Below are positions 29,201 to 37,940 of a DNA stretch of 64,000 nt, one piece after another. Under the pieces are notes generated by a model, which did no database searches, was not told the origin of the DNA, and saw nothing but the letters and a program-made list of their open reading frames with translations. Origin of the DNA: Eopsaltria australis (taxonomy: Eukaryota; Chordata; Aves; Passeriformes; Petroicidae); the NCBI GenBank assembly GCA_034509425.1, contig JAVTVJ010000023.1, positions 1,302,001-1,366,000 of the forward strand. The letters run 5' to 3'. Numbering within the stretch: the stretch's first letter is position 1; the number at the start of each line of letters is the position of its first letter. The translations under genes and the position numbers were made by a program.

Positions 29201-31489
29201 AGAGCTAAACGTGGGATATGATGTGTACAGATACAGACAGGTACAGCAGAGCTGTGACTTGAACTACCCAGGCCCAGGCCACTGGATACAATGAGTTCAC
29301 AAACCCAACATCAAAATGATTATGAGACCTTTTAAAATCATAATTTCAGTTTCCTCACTCTGCTCACAAAAGTCTGTGCCTTTATGGCTGGCTTTTGGCT
29401 TTTCACTGGGAGATTTTGATTCTTGTTCCTTTCCTTAATTTGATTATGTCTGTGTTTTTGAAGATGTTTCACACCTGACAGGGGTAATTTTTGGAACAGG
29501 ATAAATCTGCACTAAATAGAGTGAATATAACAAGGCAACACAGTGTGTATTAGGAGGATTCATCCATCACACATATTTCCTGGGATTAAAGCTAAGTTTA
29601 CTTAACCAAGTGAAAAAGGACCCAAAGTGGGGGTTGTTTTGTACAGCTCAGTGAAGACATCTGTCTGCAGAGCAACAGAAAAAAAGAAGTAAGTGTGAAA
29701 AGTGAGGAAATCTACAAAACAGTGTATGAGTACCAAGAACAGCACTGAGATACAGCTTCACCTCTGCTGCTCTGAATTCTTTTTTCAATATAGACATAAG
29801 CAGAAGATAAGTAAGAAATAAACAGAAACATAAATAGAAGGGAAATAATAATAAAATCTCTGCTACCTCCACTATGGAAAAGATTACATCACTTAGATCA
29901 GACAGAGGAAAGCAGTAAGACAGAGTAGGAGGGAGGGATGTAAAGCAGTGAATGAGAAACACAAAGGTTGGACTGACAGACAGATCTCGGTATTTTGTGC
30001 AGAACTGATTGAACAAGACAATGAATCAAAACTGAAACAAATGTCAAGAAATCACTGTACACCCTCTATCCAGCCTTGTCTTCAGACACGTGACACCTGG
30101 AGCCCAGGTTTTTTGTAGAACAGTTCTGTCCTCAGCTCAGTTATAGTGAAAAAATAGCTGTTGAGCTGTGGGAAACTGCATGAACTAAGACCATAAAGTA
30201 TAAAGGAACTTAAAATATATAAATAGGAATAGAATGGAGTGGAATGGAATGGAGTGGAATGGAATGGAATGGAATGGAATGGAATGGAATGGAATGGAAT
30301 GGAATGGAAGAATAGAATAGAATAGAATAGAATAGAATAGAATAGAATAGAACAGAATATCCTGAGTTGAAAAGAACCCTCATGGACCATTGAAGTCCAG
30401 CTCCTGGCCCTGCAGAGGACAATTCCAAGAATCACACCATGTGCCTGAGAGCATTGTCCAAACACTTACTGAGTTTTTTTGGGCTTTGTGCTGCCCTGGG
30501 GAGCATTTTCCAGTGCCCAAGCAGCCTCTGGGGGAGAACCTTTTCCTGATACCCAAATTATACCTCTCCTGACGCAACTTCACCCTGTTCCTTCAGGTGT
30601 TGAGGTAAACATGGACACAAAAATATATAACTCTGCCCTCCATCATAAAGTAAAGGCACATTACCAAGAAGAAGGCACAGTTTACCCCTAGAAGAAAGAG
30701 AGACCAGCATTTTCCTGCCAAATGATAACTCCTTGGCATGTGAAAACTTTGAAGAGAAATCAGTCCCAGCTATCATGGGTGTGCACTAACCAATAGATAA
30801 CTGTATTTATTCTGCTTGCAAGGTCACTTTGAACCTGGTAAAGAGCTCCAGCACAAAAGGATGGGAGGGTGCTAGGCAGAAAATATTGCTCAATATAATG
30901 TGTAACAGAGGAGAGGTGATGCCAGGAGCTGAGCAAGGGTCACATGAACACAGCTGAGGGTGTTCACTGCTCCATAGGCACAAGAGAGGCTTTGAAAACA
31001 GGCCATAAAACCCACATGACATAGTGAGGAAAACTCTATCCTGCCCAAGGAAAATTTAACTAAGAGTAGCAACCTATCAGTTATTAAAACCAATGAGTAA
31101 TTCTTCACTTTTTGCTGGAACATCTACTGCTACTCACTTTTGGCTACTTGCAGGAGCTTTATCTGTTGGCATTAAGTGTTGACACCATATTTCTAACACA
31201 TTATTTTGTCTCCCTCCTAGATTTTTCTTTCTAGTATGAAAAAAATGTGTAATTACACATCTAATGAACAGCAGTTTCTGCCTCCTTTCTGAGAGCTGCA
31301 AGGATGCAGTGGCACAGTCATATTTCAAAGACCAATTATAAAATCATTACCAATTATTGTCAAATAAAAGCCAGCTATGATGTCAGCTTCTCTAGAGAGC
31401 TTTGATGCAAAAGGGTCCTCCTTTTGGAGATAGTGTGGGATGTATTCATCCTGGGAAGAATTGTTGTGATCTGATGCCATCCCACTCAT
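14140..31489 (-). CDS. OPN5: OPN5 (neuropsin), complete coding region in six exons
   Basis: This is a seven-transmembrane opsin of the neuropsin group, a UV/violet-sensitive, G-protein-coupled bistable photopigment. In birds it is known from retina and from deep-brain photoreceptors tied to seasonal reproduction. The exons join in frame to 351 residues from the second ATG, or 354 from the first. Visible marks are N-terminal sequons at N6 and N7, disulfide cysteines C106 and C183, Tyr109 at the usual Glu113 counterion site, Glu177 matching bovine Glu181, D130-R131-Y132, W265-x-P267, Schiff-base K296, N302-P-x-x-Y306, and C311/C315/C316 after helix 8. The N-terminus aligns without gaps to human OPN5 as I remember it (PHYL, DPFASKLS, AGFYLTIIG). 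This argues for true OPN5 rather than the OPN5L1 or OPN5L2 paralogues. All introns are GT-AG. No frameshift or internal stop is seen, so the gene looks functional. Confidence 0.95.
14201..14500. repeat. 50-bp minisatellite, six copies, over the OPN5 last acceptor
   Basis: Six direct copies of exactly 50 bp start at 14201, 14251, 14301, 14351, 14401 and 14451. The first three cores are identical (GTCCTGTGGGGCAGAGAGGG, then TACAATGGTC). Copies 4 and 5 carry substitutions (GCAGAAAGGG, GCAAAGAAAG) and copy 6 begins CTCC. There are no indels. On the minus strand each unit holds TGACC, a pyrimidine tract and CCCCACAG, with 25 nt from the branch-like A to the end of AG. The array covers the last three bases of the terminal OPN5 exon and the 3' end of intron 5. 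Long open frames on both strands here are by-products of the repeat. Confidence 0.97.
14204..15705 (-). other. OPN5: OPN5 intron 5
   Basis: This 1502-nt intron is bounded by GTAATT and CCCCACAG. Its last 297 nt consist of the 50-bp tandem array. The remainder (14501-15705) is unique AT-rich sequence in which I see no exon, clear mobile element or RNA gene. Confidence 0.8.
15706..15941 (-). CDS. OPN5: OPN5 coding exon 5 (chromophore-binding exon)
   Basis: This 236-nt exon covers residues 253 to 330 plus two bases of codon 331. It holds helix 6 with W265-I-P267, the third extracellular loop (FGRPDS), helix 7 with retinal-attachment K296 in LLAKSAAMYN, N302-P-I-I-Y306, and the start of the cytoplasmic tail with C311, C315 and C316. 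The acceptor is CTCTCACAAG|GTGG. The donor is AAATCGAG|GTAATT. If the donor were not used, the reading frame would stop after a further arginine and the tail would be lost. Confidence 0.95.
15942..18088 (-). other. OPN5: OPN5 intron 4
   Basis: This 2147-nt intron is bounded by GTAGGC and CTCACAAG. It contains a run of 25 A (17164-17188) on the plus strand. No CR1 fragment or coding exon is recognised; a 157-aa plus-strand frame at 16035-16508 shows no protein family features. Confidence 0.75.
18089..18423 (-). CDS. OPN5: OPN5 coding exon 4
   Basis: This is the largest coding exon at 335 nt, residues 141-252. It encodes helix 4 (ICLAIIWAYASFW), the second extracellular loop with Glu177 and the disulfide cysteine C183 (EPFGTSCTLDWW), helix 5 (FVLSILFFCLLLP) and the third cytoplasmic loop ending EMKLTK. 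The acceptor is CTTCTTCCAG|GTACC and the donor CCAAG|GTAGGC, leaving phase 0 for the next exon. Confidence 0.95.
18424..20804 (-). other. OPN5: OPN5 intron 3
   Basis: This 2381-nt intron is bounded by GTAAGA and CTTCTTCCAG. It contains a short CR1 3' end near 18494-18625, only about 70 nt upstream of exon 4 in transcript direction. The rest is unique sequence with no gene that I can support. Confidence 0.75.
18494..18625 (+). mobile_element. CR1 LINE 3' end fragment
   Basis: This segment matches the last part of CR1 in plus orientation: CTCAAGGCCAGGCTGGATG, GGAACCTGGTCTGGTTGGAAG, then CAACCCAAACCTTTCTATGA. It is shortened at both ends, with a diverged tail. It lies in intron 3 of OPN5, antisense to the gene. 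Confidence 0.8.
20805..20975 (-). CDS. OPN5: OPN5 coding exon 3
   Basis: This 171-nt exon covers residues 84-141, the end of helix 2, the first extracellular loop and helix 3. It contains the disulfide cysteine C106 in WIGCRWYGW, Tyr109 where visual opsins have the Glu113 counterion, and the D130-R131-Y132 G-protein motif in SLDRYLKIC. The acceptor is AAAGGAGAAG-complement type, reading TTTTGCAG|TTG on the minus strand. The donor is CTATG|GTAAGA. Confidence 0.95.
21140..21385 (+). mobile_element. CR1 LINE 3' end fragment
   Basis: This segment reads in plus orientation from GGGGTATTAGGAAGAAAATC through TGAGGGTAGTGAGGCACTG, CCAGGCCAGGTGGGATGAGG, CCATGGCAGGGGTTGGAAC and CCCTTCCAACTCAAAGCATC to CTGTGACTCCATGA. 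It lies in intron 2 of OPN5, about 165 nt upstream of exon 3 in transcript direction, and is antisense to the gene. Confidence 0.88.
23533..23702 (-). mobile_element. CR1 LINE 3' end fragment
   Basis: The plus strand begins ATCATAGAATCACCGAATAT, then GGGTTGGAAGATGTC, the CATGAGCAGGGACACC block, and GGGATGGGGGCAGCCACAGC. The match ends after CTTCTCTGGGCA, so the copy is 5'-truncated. It is in intron 2 of OPN5, sense to the gene. Confidence 0.85.
25036..25155 (-). CDS. OPN5: OPN5 coding exon 2
   Basis: This 120-nt exon encodes residues 44-84: the rest of helix 1 (ILSTLGNGYV), the basic first cytoplasmic loop (SSKRKKKLRPAE) and most of helix 2 (NLAVCDLGIS). The acceptor is CCATTATTACAG|GG and the donor TTTCAG|GTAATT. 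The phase-1 junctions on both sides rebuild Gly44 and Val84. The lysine-rich loop followed by LRPAEIMT is characteristic of neuropsin. Confidence 0.95.
26245..26335 (+). mobile_element. Short CR1 LINE 3' end fragment
   Basis: Only the last stretch is recognisable: GGGGGTTGGAACCACATGAT, a partial internal duplication (GAGAGTTGGAATGAGATGAT), CTTTAAGGTCCATCCAACCC and AAACCATACCATGATTCCAT. It lies in intron 1 of OPN5. Confidence 0.75.
28815..29065 (-). mobile_element. CR1 LINE fragment, different subfamily
   Basis: The plus strand shows ATTAAGGCTGGGAAAGACCT, CCAGGATGATCAAGTCCAAC, a middle section unlike the other copies (CGCCACCATGCCCACCAAAC), then CCTGGGCAGCCCATTCCTGT and TTTTTTCCTAATATCC. This is a CR1-type 3' end of a subfamily distinct from the copies at 5745, 36255 and 37705. 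It lies in intron 1 of OPN5, sense to the gene. Confidence 0.75.
30226..30357. repeat. Compound pentanucleotide microsatellite on a CR1 tail
   Basis: A GGAAT-type tract (from about 30231, with GGAGT variants at its start) passes at about 30310 into a GAATA tract that runs to about 30351. It directly abuts the 3' end of the CR1 copy at 30358-30605 (minus orientation), so it probably arose by expansion of that element's short terminal repeat. Confidence 0.95.
30358..30605 (-). mobile_element. CR1 LINE fragment with expanded tail
   Basis: The plus strand begins ATCCTGAGTTGAAAAGAACC, then CTCATGGACCATTGAAGTCC, CAGCTCCTGGCCCTGCAGAG, and continues through GCCCTGGGGAGCATTTTCCA and AACCTTTTCCTGATACCCAA to CACCCTGTTCCTTCAGGTG. 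This is a CR1 subfamily with a longer 3' region than the common type here. It lies in intron 1 of OPN5 and is sense to it. Confidence 0.8.
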
Positions 31490-31503
31490 GTCCACTTAAG
31501 TGC
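31351..31503 (-). CDS. OPN5: OPN5 coding exon 1 with part of the 5' UTR
   Basis: Coding sequence runs from 31480 (second ATG) or 31489 (first ATG) down to 31351. It gives the extracellular N-terminus and the start of helix 1, ending TIIG across the splice. The donor reads ATTG|GTAATG. The upstream ATG gives three extra residues (MSG) and has an in-frame TAA three codons before it. The second ATG matches the human start, where the protein begins MA and then aligns without gaps. Just 5' of the ATGs lies a strong acceptor, TTGTTTTTCAG at 31504-31514, so the exon probably begins at 31503 and the rest of the 5' UTR lies on another exon upstream. Two glycosylation sequons (NNS, NSS) sit at residues 6-9. 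Confidence 0.9.
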
Positions 31504-31704
31504 CTGAAAAACAAAAGAACAGAGTTTGCAATAGATCACACCTGTAGTTAGAAAATGTAAAGATATTTTTGTTCATACACAGGATGCATCTTCCCATCTT
31601 CAATTCTGCTCTGCCACTTCCCAGGGCACTTCAGGATACCATTCAAAATTGCATAAAGCATCCTGCCATGGTTTAGGACTTACTTTATCCAAGAACGTCA
31701 TTAT

Positions 31705-31985
31705 TCCCATGGCACCACAATATGGAAAAGGCATCAAGCTATTGGAATATGGCCAGGAGGCCACAAGGATGGTGAAGGGTCTGGAGGGGAAGCCTTGTGA
31801 GGAGCAGCTGAGGGCACTTGGTCTGTTCAGCCTGGAGGAGACTGAGGGGAGACCTCACTGGGGTCCTCAACTGGGGTCCTTCATTCCCATGAAGGCAGGA
31901 GGAGAGGCAGGGGCTGATCTCTTCACTCTCATGACCAGTGCCAGGACTCAAGGAAAGCTGGAGCTGAGTTTGTGTCAGTCGTCTT
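31705..31985 (+). mobile_element. CR1 LINE fragment close upstream of OPN5 exon 1
   Basis: This segment carries blocks typical of CR1 just inside its 3' end: AAGGATGGTGAAGGGTCTGG, GGGGAAGCCTTGTGAGGAGC, AGCTGAGGGCACTTGGTCTG, TTCAGCCTGGAGGAGACTGA and GGGCTGATCTCTTCACTCTC, then a diverged end. It begins only about 200 nt upstream of the predicted exon 1 acceptor of OPN5, antisense to that gene. An open frame of 155 codons over it (31649-32116) is repeat-derived and shows no intact reverse transcriptase. Confidence 0.8.
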
Positions 31986-31989
31986 TGTC

Positions 31990-34900
31990 TATACACATGG
32001 ATCTCACAATGCCAAGAAACTGGGAATTATTTGCAAGACAATCCCAGCAATTTCTTTGTATCCTGAGGGGCACTGTGTCTGTAGATGGCAGCTCTGCAAA
32101 TTTTACAGATAAGTGAAAAATTACATCCATAAATTCTCCTTAGAGTTCCTTAGGTGTTGTGTTCCAATGTAAACAATTTCTCATGGCCACAGTTATGAAC
32201 AAAAATTGGGTGTTGGAGTAGTGAAGCAGCAGAAGTATTAAATAACAAAGTCATCTAGGAAGGCTTGTTGGGTTTTCTTTCCATTTTCTTTTGTGTGGAA
32301 ATGGGTTATTGAGACCAAATGTGTTAATATAAATAAGGGAAACCCTGGTAGGGGAAAATGGGAATCTGGCAAACACCCATGAAAATCATCCCTCCAGGAC
32401 AACTGAAGAAGTAAAGTGAGGAATTCCTGCATAAGAAAAAACAATTCTGTTGTGTTTGAAGCCACCCAGCCAGGAGCCATTTAGGGCATTCAGACACCCC
32501 AGTTCCTCTTGCTGGTGCTTGCTGGGGCAGGAATGTCTCTCAAGAACTTAGCACTTGACTCAGAGCTTCCATAACTTTGGCTGTGGGACAAACTGTGAAG
32601 CTCTAAATTTTTCCCCTCTAAAGTCCAGCTTGGAGGGAGACTAAATGAGAAGAAAAAAATGTTTCACTATTTTACCCATTTGCTCTCTCTTCTGCACCTT
32701 GAAGACAGGCAGTCTTGTCAATAAGAGACCTGTGTGGCCAGGTACACCCATGTACACCTGAAGCACTCACAACCCTCTCCCTGCTGTCCTTCCAGCTTTA
32801 GAAAAAAGAAAAAAGAAAGATTTTGCTGAAGGGGATTGAACCATGAAGGCACACTGCTGCTCTAGCTATGGAAGAAACCAAAAGGTCACCCAGACATATG
32901 GCTCCAAGCAGCATTAACTACTAAAAGTTCAGCAGCTTCATTGTTTTTCTTTCTTATTTTTTAATAAAAAATGTAAGGCTGATTAATTTAAAATGTAATT
33001 AATCACTTTTGTTAAAAAAATTCACTGCTCCAGACAGCAGAGAAACCATTTAGGTTTGGATCAGGTACTCTGGTACAACAGCCTGGACAGTCTAAAAAGA
33101 TCATCTTGTACAAAAGGATGGACTACAGCATGAATCTGGGAAACAACCAGGATCATCCTGTCCATCTTATCATAGCCACAGGTCTTGATGCAGGTTCCAC
33201 CTGGCCTTTAAAAGGATCCTGATGCTTTTCTGTCCCCCAGCTTGCACAGTCCCACAGCTCTTCTGTGGCCGCAGCCTTTGAGCCCTGTGGGTGGCTAAAG
33301 GGATGCAAATGGAAAAGCAAATCTGGGACCTGTCAGTACCATTTGGGTTTGGTACAAATATCAGAGGGTTTAAGGGCGTGATCCTCTTGTGAGCCACAGT
33401 AGAATCTCCCACTCAAGTCATATAAGGTGGGTCACAAGGACAATATTTTGCTACTTCCAAGCACACAAACAAAGTAGCTTTAAATAGAAATTTCAACTTC
33501 TGTGCATGCTAAACCCAGCCAGAAGTACAGACACTGGGATTTTTAATCTGCCTCAAAGCAAAGGTGCAGGTTTGCCACATACAAATCACTGCCTTGGGAC
33601 AAGGGGGAGCCCTCTCTGATCCACCTAGACATGGAAAATTCTGCTGTTTCATTTGATAAAATTGTTTATCTGCTTGCAATTGTTAATGTTGTGACAGACT
33701 ATCCTCTCTGGTTGCTGAAAAAGAAACACTTTATCTCAGCTTTAAGTAGAGAGCACATTATTTCTTGAAATTTTTCAACAAAAATAAAAGGAAATTAAAG
33801 TCTAACTTCCAAGCAAGTACACAAAATTTCCTTATAATTTTAAATCATGTCTGGTGAATTAAGAATAAGTTTCAGATAGAAGAAGATAAAAAACAACTCT
33901 GCTGGAGTTACACAGAATTGTTAGTGGCAATTATATATTATATTACAAATATAATGCAGGGGGTTAATACTTGATTATGGCTTTAAAAGTTGTTCATCAT
34001 CCTGATTAGACAGGAATTAACTGTGACCCCCAAAATGAAGCTTTATTCCAGAAGCAATCTCACATTTAGAGTGCATAAAACAGAAAAGGGTGTAATTGAC
34101 AGGGCAGAATAATCAGCTCTCTGATAATTCCAAGTCAAGAAAAGCCATAATCCTAATCAGCATCTAGTGCCTAAATACTGGGTAAAAAAATATGGAGAGG
34201 GTTAACTTCCATACTAGAAGGCAAAGCCTAGCAAATGTAGGGGATGTGCATTTTCACAAATGAATTATTTCAGGAACCAAGATTTGAGCTGCCAGCTCTG
34301 TTGGTTTAATTTATATATGTGTTTTATAAGGTATCACAGTATTAAATGCCTGATAAAGGTAATAAATTTTCTGATTCACAACTCCTAAAAGTAAATGAGT
34401 CAGCAACAGGGACTATAAAATATTATTTTAATAGAAACACCAGTGATACATGCTTGTACCAATCCTCACTGCTTGCAAGCTCCTGGGAACTCCTAAAACA
34501 TTTTAGGAAGCTACAAATGGGAGATGCAACAACCCTGGTTCAAATTTTTGTGTCCTCTTACATGGGGCTTAGACAAATATGGGTACACAGTGGCAAAATC
34601 TGAAGTCCTTAATCTAAGTTAATAAGAATCTAAATTAGTAAGAATCTAAATTAGTAAGAAATCTAAATTAGTAAGAAATCTAAATTAGTAAGAAATCTAA
34701 ATTAGTAAGAAAACAGTCACTGTGCTTATGTTAGCCAGCCAAAAGTGGATGCACCCAATTTATGTACAAGAGCCAAACTGGTACGAAGTGGGGAATGCAT
34801 TTTTGTGAATTTGGAGGCAAATGAAGGAAATATTAATGCAAACCATTTTTTTAAATATCTGAAAAATCTAAAAGCACTCAATGACAAAAGTTATTTAGTA

Positions 34901-36254
34901 TGGAAACAGCAGTGTGTAGTGAGTGCCACAGGAATCCCAGAAACTGAACTATTCTCAGATGCTGCTGAAGTCCTCTGTGGAAGTTACTGTGGCAGGGGTG
35001 CTTTAATGTATTTGACAAGAAGACACAAGAAATTAAACATTATTTCCAAAGTCATGGCCCAGAGACAAGTGTTACAATTATTTGTAAAAGCAGATTAATT
35101 AACCAGGGGATTAATGGCATAATGAAACAAAAGCTGTCCATGGAGCCAGAGTCACCTCACAGAAAGTGGCAGTAGGGCTCGTTTTGAAAGGTTAATACAG
35201 CTGAAGTGATAACACTTTCAGTGGTGTTAATCAAGAAAATAATTTTCTTCTCTCTCATGATATGTTAAAAACAATAAAACTATCAATCATTTTATCTGAG
35301 CCACTAAAAGACAAAAGCTAAAAGGATAAATTAGTGCTGGCAAATATTATCTTTTTAAGAGGAAAAAAGGCAATTATCTCTACCTTTAATTTGTCCAATG
35401 ACATCCATTTCTCAGTGTCTCCACAGCAAAATCAGTCAGCTCTCAGTGTCTGCTGGATCCCAGCTCACACTGCCAAGTGTCATTTTTATCCTGAACTTCC
35501 CCTGAGTGTTTTGAGGAGCTCCTTTCATAAACTGGGGCTGTGGAAGCACAGGCAAAGGTCCCAGTGGCATTGCCTTGTCCTGCCACCCCATCCTGGCTGC
35601 TGCTCTGCTGACACAGACCCTGCTGGCTGTCAAAACTCACATCTATGACACACATCCTTAGCCAAGTATTTCCCAATAATCCAACCAGCCACTCTATTTA
35701 GGAACATAAATAATAATGATCAGAAAACTAATCTCAAAACAGCTACAGAGCACCAGCCTTTTTTTTCTTTTTTTTTTTTTTAATCTCCTAGTGTAGCAGA
35801 AGAGATTCTTTTAAGAAAAATCAGTTTTATTTAATCTCACTTTAGGGTTTAATCATGAAGATTCAAGCTATGGACTGAAAATCTGTCTTTAGTCCTTAGT
35901 AGGCTTGTTTAACCACCAGGCTGTTGGTTATTTTACAGAGGATTCACTCCCACCTGTTGAAGAGGAATCATCATTTTGAATGCACTAAATTAAAAGATTA
36001 ACATTTTCTACATTCCAGGTGTGCAGTGTGCTCCATCACACCCCATTCCACTGCTGCATTTATGTTAGTAATGATTTAAAACAGCAATTTTGGTATGTCT
36101 CTTGTTTGTTCCACAAGAGAGAAAGAGAGAGCTTTTGGATACCAGGAAAAGGCTTCATGCCCGACTATCACAGAAGATCTGCCCAAAAAACCTAAAGCAA
36201 CATCCCAGAAGAGCACTGGAAGGGAAGGGATGAGAGGAAAGGTACACTCAGATC
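31990..36254. other. Upstream flank, no gene seen
   Basis: AT-rich unique sequence apart from a short tandem array at 34621-34711. A plus-strand frame of 117 codons at 34745-35098 has no recognisable domain and no clear splice partners. GATTA/TAATC homeodomain-type words are frequent between 33970 and 34160, but this was judged by eye only. Confidence 0.45.
34621..34711 (+). repeat. 16-17-bp tandem repeat
   Basis: Five to six direct copies of TAAGAATCTAAATTAG. The first two units are 16 bp and the later ones 17 bp, with one extra A (TAAGAAATCTAAATTAG). Confidence 0.93.
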
Positions 36255-36480
36255 ACAGAACCATAGAATGGCTTGGGTTGGGAGGGACTTTTAAAGATTA
36301 TTCCATTCCAATTCCCCTGCCATGAGCAGGGGCACCTTCCACTACCCCAGGTTACTCCAAGCCCCTTCCAGCCTGGCCCTGAACACTTCCAAGGATGGGG
36401 CATTCACATCTTCTCTGGCAAGCAGCTCCTCACTGCCCTCAGTGTTTGTGGTTCCCATCTGAGGCTAAACACCACTCAGG
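36255..36480 (-). mobile_element. CR1 LINE 3' end fragment
   Basis: The plus strand begins AGAACCATAGAATGGCTTGG, then GTTGGGAGGGACTTTTAAAG, CCTGCCATGAGCAGGGGCAC, CCCCAGGTTACTCCAAGCCC and AAGGATGGGGCATTCACATC. The copy ends in the CTGAGGCTAAACACCACTCAG region. It is 5'-truncated. Confidence 0.9.
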
Positions 36481-37704
36481 TATTTTAACTAAAGTCCTAA
36501 TTAGGTGCTTCTATTTCCTTTCAGTCTCAAGATTATGCAGTAAGACTTATACTGGGCTTTGAAGAACATGCAATAATTTTAAAAAATAATAATTTAGGGG
36601 CTGCAGCTACTTTTACTTTCCCAGGCAGTGCAGACCCACAGGAGTGGATCTGCAGAGCAAAACAGCTGCTGTTGAGGACCTTCATTTTACCAAGGCTGTA
36701 CACATTTCAAAAACTAAAAAGAAAATAGAAAATAGAAAAATAAAAAAGTAAATTATAACCCTGTTTATAACTGATTCCTTGATTCTGGCTAATAATCATA
36801 GATTAAAACCCAGGCTCTCAAAAGATATTTTGTGACAGAAGTGCCTCGTGCAGTTTGGTGGACACACTAGGGCAAGCACTGGGAAATAATCCATTTATCA
36901 AGGACTGGTTTGGTTTTGGTTTTACTGCCTTGGAACACCAGAGGATTCTACACTGGTACATCTCCACTGTCCAAATCTGGGGGCAGAGAGCACTGCACCA
37001 CAGGCTGCCATCCAGCACAACTACTGACCCTCTGTCCAGCACATTCTGTGCCTGAGCAAACAGAGTTAAAACCACAACAAAAGAAACCAACTTGCTCTGA
37101 TTATTAGAAATGGGTTTGTGCTTGTATCAGTGCTGCAGACACTCATCTTTAATTAATATAGACAATTCCACTTTTAAATAATATATTCTTTAAAATGGAA
37201 CAGTTCCACTATAGCCAACCTCAGGAGATACAATCTCCTGACTCAGACACTATAAAATTTCAATATCAAGCCTCAAAACTTCTGAGATTAAAGGGAAAAA
37301 ATGTGATTTGAGGTTTCTTGTTTGGCCTAATCAATGCAGCTTTGCCAGCCCTGCATCAGTTTTGCTCCCTGCTGTCTCATCTCTCACTGGGGGGGGTTCA
37401 GCGTGTCCTTCTTGGCTTGGCCAGGCTGTTCTTACCCTGAGGAAAGCCAGGACACACCATCCTCACCTGTTCCAGGATGGAAATCAACCACATAACAATG
37501 GGTTCCTCCTTGACCTCTTCCTCCTGTAGGGAGGGCACAGAAGAAGGGGGAGAAAATCTTGATTGTTGCTACAAAGCACCTGATATTTTTCCTAAGGTTT
37601 AGGCAAATCCAGGGAATTTTCACACAGAGTTGCCAAAAGCATGATGCTTTGCAGGAGTTGAGTGACAGCAACCAAAAGGACCTGACTGTTACCTGTCATT
37701 TATC

Positions 37705-37940
37705 ACAGAATCACAGAATGGTTTGGGTTGGAAGGGACCTTAGAGACCATCTCATTCCAAACCCTGCCATGGGCAATGACACCTCCCACCAGCCCAGGTC
37801 TCTTCAGAGCCCCATCCAGCCTGGCCTTGGACACTTCCAGGGATGGGGCAGCCACAGCTTCTCTGGGCAGCTGTGCCAGGGCCTCACCACCCTCACAGCA
37901 AAGAATTCCTTCCTGATATCCAATCTAACCCTGCCCCTGT
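37705..37940 (-). mobile_element. CR1 LINE 3' end fragment
   Basis: A well preserved copy. The plus strand shows CACAGAATCACAGAATGGTT, GGGTTGGAAGGGACCTTAGA, CCTGCCATGGGCAATGACAC, GGGATGGGGCAGCCACAGCT, TCTCTGGGCAGCTGTGCCAG, GGCCTCACCACCCTCACAGC and TCCTTCCTGATATCCAATCT. The 300-codon plus-strand frame at 37559-38461 runs across it and is not taken as a gene. Confidence 0.93.

Larger units (their letters stand above)
25156..31350 (-). other. OPN5: OPN5 intron 1
   Basis: This is the longest intron between coding exons at 6195 nt, bounded by GTAATG and TTATTACAG. It contains three CR1-derived segments (26245-26335, 28815-29065, 30358-30605) and a pentanucleotide microsatellite (30226-30357). No further coding exon is seen. 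Confidence 0.75.

Noticed and set aside
20740..31489. Assigning the opsin to the OPN5L1 or OPN5L2 paralogues
   Set aside because: The N-terminus and loop sequences align without gaps to mammalian OPN5, and K296 is present, which fits OPN5 itself better.
31649..32116. Plus-strand frame of 155 codons
   Set aside because: It covers a CR1 fragment from near the element's 3' end and does not carry recognisable reverse transcriptase motifs.
34745..35098. Plus-strand frame of 117 codons with a plausible amino-acid mix
   Set aside because: I recognise no family, and no good acceptor/donor pair or promoter supports it; the length can occur by chance in this much sequence.
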